The position numbers were made by a program, and so were the translations under genes. Positions 8,390 to 15,879 of a stretch of DNA of 40,768 nt are shown in pieces. The stretch comes from Akkermansiaceae bacterium (GTDB lineage: Bacteria; Verrucomicrobiota; Verrucomicrobiia; Verrucomicrobiales; Akkermansiaceae): positions 1-40,768 of the forward strand of contig JANXMQ010000001.1 of the NCBI GenBank assembly GCA_025354565.1, read 5' to 3'. The notes under the pieces were generated by a model. The model was not told where the DNA came from, did not search any database, and saw nothing but the letters and a program-made list of their open reading frames with translations. Each line of letters starts with the position of its first letter. The stretch's first letter is position 1.

Positions 8390-8968
8390 ATGCCAGCCCG
8401 GAACACGAACACCCGTAACGCCATGCGCTCGCACATCCTCTGCCACGAACGATTGAACAGAATTCAGTCCCTTCTCGACCGTTACGGAAACCCCATCACC
8501 GTTAGAGATTTTTCCCGTCGGTTTGCAATCTTCAATTGGGAGCTTGAGCAGGCCGAAAATCTAGGCTGGATAAAGATTATAGAGCGCAAGCCCCATGTTG
8601 GCCGGCCTTCCGTCGTCGTAGAAAAACTTAGCGAAACACAGTCTGCGAAACTCCCCCCTTTCCGTTACGCGATTCCCAAAGAAATCAGCATTCGTCACTG
8701 GAGATTCGCCTTGGAGTCAGTGAGTTGTTCCGGCTTCAAGTTGACGCTTCGCGTGCAAGCCTACCTTCGCGCCTTTCCCAATGCTAGGAGTCGTGCAGGA
8801 GCATCGGCGAGCGCAAGCCGCCTGATGAAGCGGACCGATGTGAAATTGATGCGGCGATGGCTGTTCTGTCAGATCAATCACGAGGTCACGGGTGACATGC
8901 CAAGGACCGTCTCAGGATTGATTGAGCAGCTCGCACCACTTGGATATATCCGCTATCGCCTGAGGTAG
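8390..8968 (+). CDS. Unknown small protein with winged-helix-like N-terminus
   Basis: A 192-residue basic protein, 16 bp after the DUF3987 gene and in the same operon. The first half (about residues 18-75) has the helix content and a GRPSVVVEKL hairpin typical of a winged-helix fold. A second helical part (about 130-190) ends in ...LGYIRYRLR. I recognise no family. A later start at 8423 (MRSHILCHER) is possible. The last codons lie at the junction with the inverted defence module: a truncated DinD-like frame on the other strand runs across its 3' end, so the gene's C-terminus may be a product of that rearrangement. Confidence 0.6.
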   Translation: MPARNTNTRNAMRSHILCHERLNRIQSLLDRYGNPITVRDFSRRFAIFNWELEQAENLGWIKIIERKPHVGRPSVVVEKLSETQSAKLPPFRYAIPKEISIRHWRFALESVSCSGFKLTLRVQAYLRAFPNARSRAGASASASRLMKRTDVKLMRRWLFCQINHEVTGDMPRTVSGLIEQLAPLGYIRYRLR

Positions 8969-9062
8969 CCGAGCCCTTGGCAAAGTCCCGGCTGGACCAG
9001 AATTCGTTACCAGCAGGGTTGGTGCGGCGGATGGCTTCAAAGGGTGTGATTTCTTGGCTCAT
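8886..9062 (-). pseudogene. Truncated DinD-like gene (N-terminal fragment)
   Basis: The ATG at 9062 overlaps the stop of the EVE gene (ATGA). The first 29 codons (9062-8976) read TPFEAIRRTNPAGNEFWSSR and then DFAK, the strongly conserved start of DNA-damage-inducible protein D / BRO-like proteins. At 8976 the similarity ends abruptly. The frame then runs over the antisense of the neighbouring gene for 29 more codons to a stop at 8886. Full-length DinD is roughly 270-290 residues, so about 90% is missing. The break coincides with the border between the plus-strand replication module and the minus-strand defence module and probably marks a deletion or recombination joint. Confidence 0.65.
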
Positions 9063-9472
9063 GGTAAAGCGAGAGATTGCAGGATTTCAAATCCACCCGC
9101 TGTCAATGGCATCACGGACAGGCGCGGTCGACGAATGAGCGGGAGTTCAGAGAGCCCAGGATTTGCCTTGATCACTTCCAAAGTAACTGGGGAAGGCAAT
9201 GTCTGTATCGGCTGGTAATCGCAGGTCAGCCACTGGGGATCTGCGCTCGTGGGGTCGGGGTATGCTTCGCGGGTGACTTCTAGCAGGCCGACGATGGCCT
9301 GATCTTGCTGGCTGCGGTAGAACAGAACTTGATCTCCCAAGCGCATGGCGATCAGGTGCTTTCGCGCTTCCGGATTGCGGATGCCACGGGGAGTGAAGGA
9401 GCCACGGGCGACGATTTCCGCCCAAGAAGTGCGGAAGGGGGCGAATTTGATGAGCCAGTGGCGGGGTGTCAT
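9059..9472 (-). CDS. EVE-domain protein
   Basis: A 137-residue protein consisting of a single EVE (PUA-like) domain. RHWLIKFAP, then RNPEARKHLIAMRLGDQVLFY, AIVGLLEVTREAYPDPT, LPSPVTLEVIKANP and PLIRRPRLSVMPLT follow the family pattern in order. EVE domains bind modified bases in DNA or RNA through an aromatic pocket. In defence islands they are often found with methylases or modification-dependent nucleases. I prefer the ATG at 9472, where the domain begins; an in-frame ATG at 9493 would add seven residues. It is the last intact gene of the minus-strand defence block and overlaps the broken dinD start by 4 bp. A perfect palindrome lies upstream, so it may have its own promoter. Confidence 0.85.
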   Translation of the reverse strand: MTPRHWLIKFAPFRTSWAEIVARGSFTPRGIRNPEARKHLIAMRLGDQVLFYRSQQDQAIVGLLEVTREAYPDPTSADPQWLTCDYQPIQTLPSPVTLEVIKANPGLSELPLIRRPRLSVMPLTAGGFEILQSLALP

Positions 9473-9513
9473 TTTCGTAGGATTAAAATACACATCAAAA
9501 TTCTTGCAGGCGG

Positions 9514-9533
9514 GAACCTAAGCGCTTAGGTTC
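9514..9533. promoter_or_regulatory. Perfect 20-bp palindrome upstream of the EVE gene
   Basis: GAACCTAAGC/GCTTAGGTTC is an uninterrupted 20-bp palindrome, 41-61 bp before the EVE start codon at 9472. A smaller inverted repeat (CAGCT-C-AGCTG, 9538-9548) follows at once. Palindromes of this size are typical operators of dimeric regulators, such as controller proteins of restriction-modification systems. No controller-type gene is next to it, so an operator for a protein encoded elsewhere on the element, or an RNA hairpin, is possible. Confidence 0.5.
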
Positions 9534-9568
9534 TCACCAGCTCAGCTGCCATGTGTAGCAGGAGATCG

Positions 9569-9588
9569 AACCCCGCCACGGCGGGGTT
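9569..9588. terminator. Strong GC hairpin after the 175-aa gene
   Basis: AACCCCGCC and GGCGGGGTT form a 9-bp perfect stem immediately after the stop codon at 9591 on the minus strand. No U-run follows in that direction, so it may be a weak or Rho-aided terminator, or an mRNA 3'-end stabiliser, partly separating the EVE gene from the upstream operon. Confidence 0.4.
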
Positions 9589-9590
9589 TG

Positions 9591-10118
9591 TCATTTTCTG
9601 GCTTCATACTTGAGAAGCATGTTCGATTTGGAATTTGAATAATCGAGGTGGTAGGCGGTCGTGATCATCCAAACGGTTCCGAACTTTCGAGTTTCCCACG
9701 GGCGTAGGATGACCACGTAGTCGCGATCGCGAAGCCAAAGGTATTCGCGGATTTGTCCGAACTCCTCTTCATGTTCCCAACAAAGGACGCTCGGGTCGGC
9801 GGAGTTGATGATGACGGCGCGACACCAGGCAAGACGCTCCGCGCGCCTGAAGTCCGGCACGCGCTCTTTGCACTTGGTTCTGCGGGCTCGATCATAAACG
9901 ACCTCATCCTTGGTGGTTAGGTGCCAGAAGCCTTCCTCGAAACTGTATGCGTCATCTGCATTCTTACGCGAATCAATCCAGACGCGTTTGCCAGTGTATT
10001 GGATGGATGAGTTTTTGAGTTCTGCCTCGAAAATTGAGTAGAGGCGGCGGACGTAGCCATCCCAATCACCATCGAAGGGGATCAAATCGGGAAGCCAGTC
10101 AGGAAAATCGGTGCTCAT
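9591..10118 (-). CDS. Unknown 175-aa protein in the defence operon
   Basis: A small soluble protein starting 20 bp after the methylase-DUF3800 gene, so almost certainly co-transcribed. It has no signal peptide or membrane segment. Features that stand out are a Cys/Arg-rich centre (RARRTKCKERVPDFRRAERL, about residues 78-97), CWEHEEEFGQIREYLWL, and a C-terminal beta-rich RDYVVILRPWETRK...WMITTAYHLDY. The last pair of strands reminds me of small phage- and island-encoded RNase-like (RelE/barnase-type) folds, but that is a weak impression. No catalytic residues can be assigned. It could be a toxin-like effector or an accessory specificity factor. Confidence 0.65.
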   Translation of the reverse strand: MSTDFPDWLPDLIPFDGDWDGYVRRLYSIFEAELKNSSIQYTGKRVWIDSRKNADDAYSFEEGFWHLTTKDEVVYDRARRTKCKERVPDFRRAERLAWCRAVIINSADPSVLCWEHEEEFGQIREYLWLRDRDYVVILRPWETRKFGTVWMITTAYHLDYSNSKSNMLLKYEARK

Positions 10119-10138
10119 GCTCTGAGTTGGGTGTCAAT

Positions 10139-13100
10139 TCAGAGCAGGAGGGCGTCCTGGTCATGTTCGGTGGCGATGATGAATTTGGCGCTGCCGGGCG
10201 GGGTATCGCCGGTGAGGGGAGAGCCAATTTTTTCTTCGAGGGCGCGGATGAAAGCGAGCTTGGCTGGGCTCGTTTGCGAACCACGGCGGGCGTAGGCGAT
10301 AGCACCGAGGAAAAGATCAGTGAGTTGCAGTAGGCCGATCTCGTGCGAGCGGACGAGTTGGATGTCCCGGATCGCCTTGGCGGTTTGCAGGCTGTCGCCG
10401 GCGTCGAGTTGAAGCAGGTCGCGCAACTTTGCGATTTTCTGACCGCCGCGGGTGTCCTTGGTGTCGAGGAAGATGCGGTGGCGGTTCTCGGGTTCCACGG
10501 CACTGCGGAGAAGCTGGTAGTAAAGGCGGTAGTAGAGGTGATCGCGGGCGGTTTCCGGCAGGGCGGCGTAGAGTCGGGCCTTGTCGGGAAGAACGAGGCC
10601 TCGGAAGGCGAGCGCTTCCTGTTCCGGGGCAAAGAACCATTCAAGTAAGGCAAGGTAGTGCGGCAGGCGGGCGGGCGAGAGCTTGGTCCACTTGGCCTCG
10701 AAGTGCGGTTCGAAGCCTCCGGACGAGGCGATGGTTCGTAGCGAAGCATGGGCCGTGGCAACCTCCTCCGTCGGGCAGGCTAGCAGGCCCAGCAGCATGT
10801 TCGGCTCACCGTCAGTGGGCAGATGGCAGGATTCGTCACAGTAAAAGTGCAGAACCTGGCGGGCGAGGAGTTGCTCTTCGGTTTTGCCCTGTTTGACGGC
10901 GAGGTTCTTCCGCTGCGCTTCGGCCAGCTTGGGATAGCGCCGGGCATACCAGTTATCTACCTCCTTGATGTCAGCGTCGTTCAAGCCGTAGGCGGCATAG
11001 ACGAGTCGGTCGATCTCAAGCTGCTCGTTGCTGGCGTAGTCGTAATTGGAATCAGCCTTCTGATTTTCAATAATAGTTTGAACCAGATGTCCAAACCTCC
11101 CATTCAAAACAGCAGGAACAATGAGATCCCTAATATTCTCGGACTGAGTGCTGATCGAGTGATTCTCCACCGCTTTGATCCACATTTTGGCGAGTTTCGA
11201 ACAAACTAGGCCGAGGGTTGTATTCAGCAGGTCTGCTGAAACTACAAATCGGCTTCCTTTGACGTCAAAAACGCCGCTTCCACTGAGACGAAATGTCGGA
11301 GAATAAATCCCCGCGTCTGACCACGTCAGCCCACGCACGAAATAATACTCCTCATTCTGAAATCGAGAGGTCAGACGATCATTCCCTCCTGGCTTTCCTT
11401 GAAGCCGATTTTTCTCACGAAGAGTCAAAGTTTTCATGCGGACAATCGCCCATTCACTCCAATCAATGAAATAATCGGTAGGCACCCAATAATTCGGCAT
11501 CCAACCTTCTTCGCTGTCCGACTCGCCTCCTTTATCGTAAGGCACGATGTAACGACCACCGAAGTATCGGGGGGACTTCTTGTCGTCTTTCGAGATGCCG
11601 TGTTGAATGACTTCTCCTCGGAGACGTTCATCCGAACGAATGCCCTCAAGGTCAGCATTGCTCAGGAGAAACTGACGAAAGTCTTCAACGGATCGATACG
11701 AGCCGCGTGCATTCGGATTCTGGAAAAGGTATGCCTCATTGTCGCCGGTTTGGAGGCCGACTTTCACCTCTGCGATGTCCCCGAGCTTCACAAGACTAAC
11801 GTCGCTCCCGTTTAGCGAAACTTTGCGGACAGGCACGCGCTTGCCGCCGATGTTCTCGTGCCGCGAGGGAGCGGTGGTGTCGTTCATCAACGCGAATAAC
11901 TTCGGCGACGCCACGAAGAACGGCAGATTGGAGTTCGTTGTGATGAGATTCTGGCGGTAGTGATAGATCCCGTAGGTCTGGTTGGAGATATTTGCGCGGC
12001 GGGTGAAACCCTCAGTTTGATAGAGTAAATGTAGGAAGCGTTCGTGTTGGTCCCAGATGGAGACATTGGTAAGGTCGGCCATCTGGCAGGTGTGGTTTTC
12101 GGAGCCTGCACCTCGCTGGCATAGGATGACAGCGCAGTTGACGGTGGCCTTGAAGGTGTCGCCAGAGACGCGGATCATCTTATGGACGCGATGACGCAGC
12201 ATCTGTTCGCGCAGTGGGCGGTGCGTTTTGATCGTCATAAAAGTGTCGCTGACGATGTAGGAAAGCACGCCGCCTTCGGCGAGCGGAGTGGATCGGGCGG
12301 GGTCGCCAAGGAAGCGGGCGATAAAGGCTCCGTAGGGATCTTTGGAGCCGAGGCCGAGTGCTGTCTTCACATCGTCCTCGATCTTGGTTCCGCCGTAGGG
12401 CGGATTGCCGATGACGATGTGGAAGGGTGCGGGATGGCGGTAGCCTCCGTCGCTAACCAGCTCAGGAAAGAAGGTTTCCACATTGAAGAACGGTGCGGCG
12501 ATGGTGGCGTGCTTGAACCACTCTGCGAGCCAGTAGGCGTCCTGCTGGCGGCGCATGTTCTCGCGATCCATCGGCGTGCCACCGGCGGGTTTCACGCCCT
12601 TGGCCTTTTCAGCGAAACCGGGGAAGAGACCTGCGAGTTTTTCGCCGATGGAGGTGGCCAGTTCATCGCGCCGGGCGCGGGTGGTGGCGGGTTGGTAGTA
12701 TTCCTCGCGGGCTTGGCGCAGGTCGGCGAGGACGGGGCCGCTGAGCAGACCGTGCCCGGTGTCGGCGAGGGTGTTGGCACAGATGAGGTTGGTTTCGAGA
12801 TTCGGCAGCGAAGAAAGGCCGTAGTTGTGGGCGGGATCGGAGAGGTGGACTTCCTGTTCGACGATGAGGGTGAGGAAAAAGCGCAACTTGGCGATGAGGG
12901 TGGCCAGCGGCTGAATGTCGAGACCGTAGAGGTTCTTCTGGATGAGACCGAGCTTGCGGAGGTAGTTGTAGCTCTTGTCTTGCATTTCCTGCGCAATCTG
13001 AGTCCGGAAGACGGCAGGAATGCGGGACAGGAGCCGCTCTTTCCAGAGGTCGGCCCGGGGATCGACCGAACGGAGTAGCTCGACCATGCGGTGAAGCATC

Positions 13101-14833
13101 CCCATTGGGAAGGCACCGGAGCCGCAGGCGGGATCGAGCACGCGCACGGCCTCCAGCGCATCCACCACGCGGGCGGCGATGGGTGAGAAATCGGCATGTG
13201 GGTCGAGCTCGTAACAGAGCTGACTGAGAAGCTGGAGATCGGCGGGTGTGCCTCCATTTTTCTCGAACTCGGTTCGGAGATGGAGGTGAAGTGCCTCATT
13301 GACCATATAATCCACGATGCGGCGCGGGGTGTAGTAAGAACCGGAAGCTTTGCGGGCGGACTTGGCAGCGGCTTCGTCGTCGGGGTCGATTTCGGCGAGG
13401 AGGTTTTCGAACACGAGGCCGAGCAATTCGGGATCGAGGGCGACATCCTCTTCCAGCGGGGTATTTTCCGCCACGGTGAAACGGTAGCGGTCGAAGATGC
13501 GGTTGAGGCCCTCCATCGGCTGGGGGCGCGAGCCACGCCCGCCTTCGGCGGCGAGCGCGTAGCCATCCTCGCGGCAGGCATAGAAGAGCTTGTTAGGCAC
13601 CTTGAAGGCGTTGCCCTCCTCGTGGGTGAATTTCAGGTTGTCCTCGGGCAGCGCGTCGAAGAGGCCGCCATTGAGATAGGGAATGCGGTCGAAGAGAGAG
13701 TAGTCGAAGTCGGCGGGGAGGTTTTGTTTGCCGACGTAGGCAAGTTTTTTGAGATTCGGGTCGGTGATTTCGCGGTCGTTGGCGGCTTCCGTGCCGGATT
13801 TCCGGCGCTGGTCCATCGGACGGTTTAGCGACTGGAAGAAGATGTTTTGCAGTATGCCGCGGTAGTAGTGGTTTCCTTCTAAGAATGTCCGGGAGCCGCC
13901 GTCCTTGGTGAGGACGCGGCGGTTTTCAGCAGTGTCATAGAGTTCGAGGAGTTCAGCGGGGATAAGCCGCATTTCCTTGATGAACCAAGTGAACAGCGTA
14001 CGGCAGATGAGACGGACGGTGAATTCCTGAGTAGCACGGTCGCGGTTGGCCTGCGTATCCGGGGTTTGATCGGGAAGCTGGGCGAGTTGGATTTCTGTGA
14101 TGGCCCAGCGGAACCAAGCGGAGAGGGATTTGTAGAAGCTGTCTTTGAGTTCCTGAACGGAGAAAATTTTCTGCCAAGCGGTGTCGAGGTCGGCGAATGT
14201 CCGGATGACGGACTCGGCAGAAAGTGATGGCAGGGAAAAGCGCTGGAGGAGATCGAGGTGGGCGCGGTGGGGCGAGTGGAGGTCGATGTCGCGGATGAGT
14301 GAGACTCGTGTTAGCACGTCACGGGTGCCGTCGCGGAGATTGCGGCGGCGGTTGATGACGGCGATGGAGAGGCGAGAGTCTTCACGGAAGAGGACGAGCA
14401 CCGGTTGCGGGACGAGGCGGTTGAGAGCACGGGTGATGTTTCCGTAAATCTCGCGGTTAAGGGGTTGACCGTCCGGGCGTGGATGAAGATCCAACGCGAA
14501 GAAGATGTAGGACTCGATGACTTTTCCATCGCGGCGGAGTTCGAAGGGGGTATCCAGAATCAGACCGAGATCGTTACCTGCTGATGGCGCGAGTTCAGAT
14601 TTGGTGAGTTGGAAGATGAGATGGACGGATTTCCAGAGCGAAAGATGGGCATTTTCCTCGCGAAGGAAGCCGTTGGGGTCGAGGTGGTCTTTGAGCGCTG
14701 CGACGGTATCAACATGCAGGGTGCGCTCCGAGCGGTAGCCGAGAGTGGAGAAGAAGCCAGTGGCGGCGACACGTAAAGGTCGATCCTTGAGGGACGTGAG
14801 GGCTGAGGTGATGGAATGGCGGAGGTCGGGCAT
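10139..14833 (-). CDS. Eco57I-type adenine-N6 methylase fused to a C-terminal DUF3800 domain
   Basis: A 1564-residue protein. The N-terminal ~500 residues are alpha/beta and helical without an obvious PD-ExK motif. GSYYTPRRIVDYMV leads into the methylase. DPACGSG (567-573) is motif I for S-adenosylmethionine binding, and NPPYGG (810-815) is the motif IV catalytic loop of N6-adenine methylases. A target-recognition-like region follows (about 950-1250). After about residue 1325 a complete DUF3800 domain is attached: HFYCDES (Asp1333, Glu1334), HFEAKWTKLS, IFLDTKDTRGG and LQLTDLFLGAIAYARR (Asp1506). These acidic positions are the conserved candidate active site of DUF3800. The methylase would mark host DNA, or act as a phage-sensing unit with the helicase and nuclease upstream. 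DUF3800 is usually a stand-alone protein, so the fusion is notable. It starts 5 bp after the YhcG gene. Confidence 0.88.
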   Translation of the reverse strand: MPDLRHSITSALTSLKDRPLRVAATGFFSTLGYRSERTLHVDTVAALKDHLDPNGFLREENAHLSLWKSVHLIFQLTKSELAPSAGNDLGLILDTPFELRRDGKVIESYIFFALDLHPRPDGQPLNREIYGNITRALNRLVPQPVLVLFREDSRLSIAVINRRRNLRDGTRDVLTRVSLIRDIDLHSPHRAHLDLLQRFSLPSLSAESVIRTFADLDTAWQKIFSVQELKDSFYKSLSAWFRWAITEIQLAQLPDQTPDTQANRDRATQEFTVRLICRTLFTWFIKEMRLIPAELLELYDTAENRRVLTKDGGSRTFLEGNHYYRGILQNIFFQSLNRPMDQRRKSGTEAANDREITDPNLKKLAYVGKQNLPADFDYSLFDRIPYLNGGLFDALPEDNLKFTHEEGNAFKVPNKLFYACREDGYALAAEGGRGSRPQPMEGLNRIFDRYRFTVAENTPLEEDVALDPELLGLVFENLLAEIDPDDEAAAKSARKASGSYYTPRRIVDYMVNEALHLHLRTEFEKNGGTPADLQLLSQLCYELDPHADFSPIAARVVDALEAVRVLDPACGSGAFPMGMLHRMVELLRSVDPRADLWKERLLSRIPAVFRTQIAQEMQDKSYNYLRKLGLIQKNLYGLDIQPLATLIAKLRFFLTLIVEQEVHLSDPAHNYGLSSLPNLETNLICANTLADTGHGLLSGPVLADLRQAREEYYQPATTRARRDELATSIGEKLAGLFPGFAEKAKGVKPAGGTPMDRENMRRQQDAYWLAEWFKHATIAAPFFNVETFFPELVSDGGYRHPAPFHIVIGNPPYGGTKIEDDVKTALGLGSKDPYGAFIARFLGDPARSTPLAEGGVLSYIVSDTFMTIKTHRPLREQMLRHRVHKMIRVSGDTFKATVNCAVILCQRGAGSENHTCQMADLTNVSIWDQHERFLHLLYQTEGFTRRANISNQTYGIYHYRQNLITTNSNLPFFVASPKLFALMNDTTAPSRHENIGGKRVPVRKVSLNGSDVSLVKLGDIAEVKVGLQTGDNEAYLFQNPNARGSYRSVEDFRQFLLSNADLEGIRSDERLRGEVIQHGISKDDKKSPRYFGGRYIVPYDKGGESDSEEGWMPNYWVPTDYFIDWSEWAIVRMKTLTLREKNRLQGKPGGNDRLTSRFQNEEYYFVRGLTWSDAGIYSPTFRLSGSGVFDVKGSRFVVSADLLNTTLGLVCSKLAKMWIKAVENHSISTQSENIRDLIVPAVLNGRFGHLVQTIIENQKADSNYDYASNEQLEIDRLVYAAYGLNDADIKEVDNWYARRYPKLAEAQRKNLAVKQGKTEEQLLARQVLHFYCDESCHLPTDGEPNMLLGLLACPTEEVATAHASLRTIASSGGFEPHFEAKWTKLSPARLPHYLALLEWFFAPEQEALAFRGLVLPDKARLYAALPETARDHLYYRLYYQLLRSAVEPENRHRIFLDTKDTRGGQKIAKLRDLLQLDAGDSLQTAKAIRDIQLVRSHEIGLLQLTDLFLGAIAYARRGSQTSPAKLAFIRALEEKIGSPLTGDTPPGSAKFIIATEHDQDALLL

Positions 14834-14838
14834 GGGGA

Positions 14839-15879
14839 TCAGTTTTCTCCGCTAGCGCGGACTTCGGCGAGTTGCAGGGTGAGTTCCAACTCGCGGCGGA
14901 GTTCCTCGCGGTCGGGCAGGTAGAGTTGATATTTCTGGACGAAGAGCTGGCTGTTCATCTGATAGGTCGCGTATTCGACGAGCAGTTCGTCCTTGTGTCT
15001 GGAGAGAATGATCCCGATGGGTGGGTTGTCGCCCTCGGTGTTCTCTTCCGTGGCAAAGTAGCCGAGATACATGTTCATCTGGCCGATGTCGTGGTGCTCC
15101 ACCTTGTCCATCTTTAAGTCGATCAGAACAAAGCAACGGAGGATACGGTGATAGAAAACGAGATCGACCCGGTAATGGGTGTTGTTGAGGGTGATGCGGT
15201 ATTGTCTGCCGACAAAGGTGAAGCCCTTGCCAAGCTCTAGCAGGAAGGGCTGAAGGTGATCGCAAAGGAGACTTTCCAGTTCCGTCTCTGTGAGATGGCT
15301 GGGCTCGGGAATTTTCAGAAACTCGAATACGTAGGGGTCGCGAACCAGTTCCGCCGGATGCGTCACGATTTGCCCCTCACGAGCGAGAGCCAGAATGCCG
15401 TCCCTGTCTTTTCCAGCGGCGAGACGGAGGAAAAGGGAGGTGCGCTTCTGTCGTTGCAGTTCCTTCACGCTCCACTTCTCGGTAATGGCCTGCTTCTCGT
15501 AAAAGCCGCGTTCCAAACCGTCATCAATCGAGAGCAACTCGACGTAGTGCGACCAGCTCAATTGTCCAGACAGCGTCTGGACTTTTGGGAAGGTCAGGTA
15601 AAATGCCCTCATCATCATCACGTTACTGCGGCTAAATCCCCTGCCGTGCCGCAAGGTGAGGTCTTTTGCGAGACTGGCCACCAGCCGCTTGCCATATTCC
15701 GCACGGGTGCTGCCGCCCTGTTCAAACTCAACGATGTCGCGACCTACCTGCCAGTAGGTTTCGGTGATGTGAGCATTGACTGCCTGCGTCGCCTTTATCT
15801 GACCGGAGGTGTAAACCTCCGTGATCTTTCGCAGCAAATGCTGGTAGGCGCCATCGGTGGTGAGATCGTCATTACTCAT
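14839..15879 (-). CDS. YhcG/DUF1016 family PDDEXK nuclease
   Basis: A 346-residue protein with the two-part YhcG layout. The N-terminal DUF1016 helical domain (about 5-160) includes ITETYWQVGRDIVEFEQGG and the FSRSNVMMMRAFYLTFP helix. The C-terminal PDDEXK domain has GKGFTFVGRQYRI, then the nuclease core YRVDLVFYHR (Asp about 236) and FVLIDLKMDK (Asp/Lys about 252-254), then GQMNMYLGYF. These residues match the Holliday-junction-resolvase-like catalytic set. The start codon overlaps the helicase stop (ATGA) and the stop is 5 bp before the methylase gene. DUF1016 proteins are repeatedly found in restriction-type loci; a DNA-cleaving effector role is likely but inferred. Confidence 0.88.
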   Translation of the reverse strand: MSNDDLTTDGAYQHLLRKITEVYTSGQIKATQAVNAHITETYWQVGRDIVEFEQGGSTRAEYGKRLVASLAKDLTLRHGRGFSRSNVMMMRAFYLTFPKVQTLSGQLSWSHYVELLSIDDGLERGFYEKQAITEKWSVKELQRQKRTSLFLRLAAGKDRDGILALAREGQIVTHPAELVRDPYVFEFLKIPEPSHLTETELESLLCDHLQPFLLELGKGFTFVGRQYRITLNNTHYRVDLVFYHRILRCFVLIDLKMDKVEHHDIGQMNMYLGYFATEENTEGDNPPIGIILSRHKDELLVEYATYQMNSQLFVQKYQLYLPDREELRRELELTLQLAEVRASGEN

